DNA of 8,208 nt, from the NCBI GenBank assembly GCA_017551215.1, contig JAFZMA010000207.1:1-8208 (forward strand), in the 5' to 3' direction. Under the pieces are notes generated by a model. That model did not search any database, was not told the DNA's origin, and saw nothing but the letters and a program-made list of their open reading frames with translations. Shown here piece by piece: positions 6,521 to 8,208 of this stretch (the stretch's first letter is position 1; the number at the start of each line of letters is the position of its first letter). Source of the DNA: Bacteroidales bacterium. GTDB lineage: Bacteria > Bacteroidota > Bacteroidia > Bacteroidales > UBA932. The translations under genes were made by a program, and so were the position numbers.

Positions 6521-6728
6521 TTTTCCGGTTTCTCCTCAGGGCAGCACTCGTGGTTGTTGGCCTCACACTCCTTTGGATCCATTCCGCAGTCGTGATTCTT
6601 CTCAGCCTTGTCGCACTCAGGCTTGTCGCCTTTGCACTCATGCTTTGGTTCTTTGCACTCAGGCTTTCCCTCTGGGCATGCCTTAGCGGAATCACACTCA
6701 TGCTTTGGCTCCTTGCATTCCGGTTTCT
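6040..6728 (-). repeat. Degenerate in-frame Cys-rich coding repeats
   Basis: The minus strand encodes short irregular units of the form KPEC-KEP-KHEC-(D/K)...-CPEG, repeated on both sides of the frameshift. At the DNA level there are near-identical blocks; one 22-base block occurs at 6310-6331 and again at 6409-6430, offset by 99 bases (33 codons). The offset being a multiple of three suggests growth by in-frame duplication, and recombination between copies could change the length of the protein. Confidence 0.7.
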
Positions 6729-6975
6729 CCGGAACTGCAGTGATGTCCTTGTCTGTTACGAATACGTTCTCGATTTCCTGTCCCTCAATCTGGAAAGCGT
6801 CTGCTGTAACGCTCTCTGCAGAAACAGCCTTTGCATACTTTACAACAACGGCTGCAGGCTGTCCGTCTGGACCTGCAACAACGGCGGTAACGCTCTCAGG
6901 CTTAGCTGAGCAAGATGAAAGGAGAAGGCCGGCAGCGGCTACTCCAATCACTGAAACGATAATGTTCTTTTTCAT
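6478..6975 (-). CDS. Cys/His-rich repeat lipoprotein, truncated by a frameshift
   Basis: ATG 6975 opens MKKNIIVSVIGVAAAGLLLSSC, a lipoprotein signal with lipobox L-S-S-C22, so the product should be membrane-anchored and outside the cytoplasm. After it, residues about 27-80 (SVTAVV...AESVTADAFQIEG...IENVFVTDKD) resemble the start of the Ig-like domain found at the N-terminus of some Bacteroidales esterases. Cys repeats follow (KPECKEPKHEC, ACPEG, NHDC, NHECC) with ten cysteines before the frame is lost. The frame as it stands ends with an unrelated NLSARVLRAKTDSL tail and TAG at 6478-6480. The single-base shift lies between about 6521 and 6535, most simply in the short A-runs at 6521-6524 or 6529-6531. 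I chose 6975 over the ATG at 7002 because the latter precedes the predicted transcription start and would put nine polar residues before the signal. Cys/His clusters suggest metal binding; no function is known. Confidence 0.75.
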   Translation of the reverse strand: MKKNIIVSVIGVAAAGLLLSSCSAKPESVTAVVAGPDGQPAAVVVKYAKAVSAESVTADAFQIEGQEIENVFVTDKDITAVPEKPECKEPKHECDSAKACPEGKPECKEPKHECKGDKPECDKAEKNHDCGMDPKECEANNHECCPEEKPENLSARVLRAKTDSL

Positions 6976-7005
6976 AACGCTTGTGTTTATTGTACTTTTC
7001 ATTTG

Positions 7006-7037
7006 TAAAGTTAACTTTTTGGAAAAAGAAGCACCAA
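7006..7037 (-). promoter_or_regulatory. Predicted promoter of the Cys-rich lipoprotein gene, with an overlapping palindrome
   Basis: On the minus strand a TTG (complement of 7035-7037) is followed after 21 bases by TAACTTTA (complement of 7006-7013), one base off TAnnTTTG. Transcription would start near 7000, supporting ATG 6975. A perfect 12-base palindrome aaagttaacttt (7007-7018) overlaps the -7 box and could be a regulator site. Confidence 0.45.
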
Positions 7038-7066
7038 TCCAGACGTTATATGTCCGTCTAAATGGT

Positions 7067-7074
7067 TAAATTTG
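7067..7074 (+). promoter_or_regulatory. Predicted -7 box for galE
   Basis: The plus strand reads TAAATTTG, a perfect TAnnTTTG match 33 bases before ATG 7108. The -33 region has only a weak TTA at 7046-7048. Transcription would start near 7081. The TTG inside this box (7072) is in frame with galE but is promoter sequence, not a start codon. Confidence 0.5.
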
Positions 7075-7107
7075 CGCACAATCTTAATATTTTTGAAACA
7101 CAGCGCT

Positions 7108-8193
7108 ATGAGCAAGGGGAAAATACTTCTGACCGGAGCTGCCGGATACATAGGCTCTCACACCTGGGTTGAACTTTCACAGGCCGGATACGATGTGGTT
7201 GGAGTGGACAACTTCTACAACTCAGAAAGAGACGTCATTGGAAGAATCGAGAAGATTCTTGGCCATCAGGTTACGTTTGAAGAGGCAGACTGCTCTGACC
7301 TGCAGGCTTTTGGAAAGGTGTTCGAAAAGCATCCGGACATTGTGGGAGCGGTGCATTTCGCAGCCTGCAAGGCTGTTGGAGAGAGCATAGACAAACCTCT
7401 GATGTACTACCGCAACAACATTGTCTCCCTGCTTAACCTGATAACCCTGATGACAGAGAAAGGCAAGGCTGCAAACATTGTATTCTCCTCATCCTGCACG
7501 GTTTACGGGCAGCCAGACAAGGAGCATCTGCCCATCGCTGAGGATGCCCCTCTGAAAAGAAGCCTTTCCCCTTACGGAAAGAGCAAGCAGATGGCTGAGG
7601 AGATACTCAGCGACAGTGTAATAGCTTTCCCTCACCTCCAGGTTTGCGCTCTGCGATATTTCAATCCTATTGGTGCGCATCCTTCCGCACTGATCGGTGA
7701 GCTGCCAAGAGGAGTCCCTCAGAATCTGGTACCTTTTGTCACTCAGACCGCTGCCGGAATTCGCCATCATCTGAACGTTTTCGGAGACGATTACAACACT
7801 CCGGACGGAAGCTGCATAAGGGATTACATCTATGTGGTGGATCTTGCAAAAGCCCACGTAAAGGCTATTGACAAGCTGACAGGAAACATGGCTTCATGCG
7901 CAGAAAAGGCTGATGTTGTGGAACCTACATACGTTGAGGCTGCAAAGACCGGCCGCTGGTTCGTGTACAATCTCGGAACCGGAAAGGGCCTTAGCGTTCT
8001 GGAACTCGTGAACGGTTTCATGAAGGCAACGGGCGTAAACCTTCCTTACGAGATTGCTCCAAGACGTCAGGGAGACATAGAGCAGGTTTGGGCAGACCCT
8101 CGCAAGGCGGAAAGAGAACTCGGCTGGAAGGCAGACACCCCTATAGAGGACGTCCTCCGTTCCGCCTGGAACTGGCAAAAAACATTAGAATAG
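7108..8193 (+). CDS. galE: UDP-glucose 4-epimerase
   Basis: GalE interconverts UDP-glucose and UDP-galactose with bound NAD, in the Leloir pathway and for supply of UDP-galactose to surface polysaccharides; it acts in the cytoplasm. The 361-residue protein is an extended short-chain dehydrogenase. It has the Rossmann motif TGAAGYIGSHT (9-19), the NAD-ribose region VDNFYNS (33-39), HFAACKAVGES (83-93), the Ser-rich SSSCTVYG strand (127-134) and the catalytic Y156-G-K-S-K160 (the YxxxK pair). Substrate-side motifs LRYFNPIGAH (182-191), RDYIYVVDLAKAH (238-250) and NLGTG (288-292) follow. It is somewhat longer than E. coli GalE (338), mainly through an insertion at about 259-284 before the NLGTG motif. 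I chose ATG 7108 (MSKGKILLTGAAG) because the Rossmann strand follows directly and the promoter box is upstream. It is transcribed away from the Cys-rich lipoprotein gene; the stop is 15 bases from the window end. Confidence 0.95.
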   Translation: MSKGKILLTGAAGYIGSHTWVELSQAGYDVVGVDNFYNSERDVIGRIEKILGHQVTFEEADCSDLQAFGKVFEKHPDIVGAVHFAACKAVGESIDKPLMYYRNNIVSLLNLITLMTEKGKAANIVFSSSCTVYGQPDKEHLPIAEDAPLKRSLSPYGKSKQMAEEILSDSVIAFPHLQVCALRYFNPIGAHPSALIGELPRGVPQNLVPFVTQTAAGIRHHLNVFGDDYNTPDGSCIRDYIYVVDLAKAHVKAIDKLTGNMASCAEKADVVEPTYVEAAKTGRWFVYNLGTGKGLSVLELVNGFMKATGVNLPYEIAPRRQGDIEQVWADPRKAERELGWKADTPIEDVLRSAWNWQKTLE

Positions 8194-8208
8194 CACTTAC
8201 TTCCCCAA

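Noticed and set aside
6478..6535. Programmed -1 frameshift as the explanation for the split lipoprotein
   Set aside because: GGAAAAC does not fit the X XXY YYZ slippery rule and no downstream stimulatory structure is evident, so an indel or assembly error is the simpler reading.
6062..6686. Long plus-strand open frames (up to 177 codons) opposite the Cys-rich lipoprotein gene
   Set aside because: They are shadows of repetitive, stop-poor minus-strand codons. The minus strand has the signal peptide, the repeat pattern, a promoter and a terminator.
6040..6728. CRISPR array or tandem non-coding repeat
   Set aside because: The repeats are irregular in length and spacing, keep a coding frame and encode a consistent Cys-rich pattern.
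6976..7002. Upstream ATG at 7002 as the lipoprotein start
   Set aside because: It adds nine polar residues before a complete lipoprotein signal and lies at or before the predicted transcription start.
7072..7107. TTG at 7072 as the galE start
   Set aside because: The TTG is part of the -7 promoter box, and the ATG at 7108 places the Rossmann motif at the usual distance from the N-terminus.

Overview
The window looks like a piece of a Bacteroidales (Bacteroidota) chromosome, probably from a gut-type organism. Several genes are preceded by the Bacteroidota promoter form (a -7 box TAnnTTTG, sometimes with a TTG about 20 bases upstream) and none by a clear Shine-Dalgarno site. There are three lipoprotein or secretory signal peptides followed by Bacteroidota-type envelope proteins, and a radical SAM/lipoprotein pair of a kind I know only from this phylum. 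No RNA gene, insertion sequence, CRISPR array or phage gene is visible.

Layout, left to right. (1) Positions 1-787, minus strand: the N-terminal 262 codons of an unrecognised protein with a Cys-x-His/Cys-x2-Cys zinc-ribbon-like motif, running off the left edge, with its own promoter and a structured leader that holds a possible small upstream ORF. (2) 894-2081, minus: an AI-2E/PerM family membrane protein. (3) 2192-3483, plus: a two-gene operon of a tiny, very acidic lipoprotein and a radical SAM enzyme with a C-terminal SPASM domain, coupled by a TAATG overlap. (4) 3470-5810, minus: two exported proteins with the formylglycine-generating-enzyme (FGE/SUMF1) fold, both without the catalytic cysteines, probably one operon. 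The second overlaps the radical SAM gene tail to tail. (5) 5932-5968: a strong stem-loop terminator. (6) 6029-6975, minus: a lipoprotein gene with long Cys/His-rich repeats, broken by a single-base frameshift near 6521-6531. (7) 7108-8193, plus: UDP-glucose 4-epimerase (galE), divergent from the lipoprotein gene.

The point of most interest is the radical SAM/lipoprotein pair. The radical SAM enzyme has the features of a peptide-modifying SPASM enzyme, and its translationally coupled neighbour is the obvious candidate substrate, with a lipobox followed directly by Tyr-Gly-Thr-Pro and an acidic tail. Such pairs have been described bioinformatically (the rSAM/lipoprotein system), but I know of no characterised product. 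The second notable item is the Cys/His-rich lipoprotein, in which the repeats appear to be inserted into an Ig-like scaffold resembling the N-terminal domain of Bacteroidales esterases. Its frameshift is either a real inactivation or an assembly error. The other genes look like ordinary envelope and housekeeping functions, and no shared pathway can be shown from the sequence.
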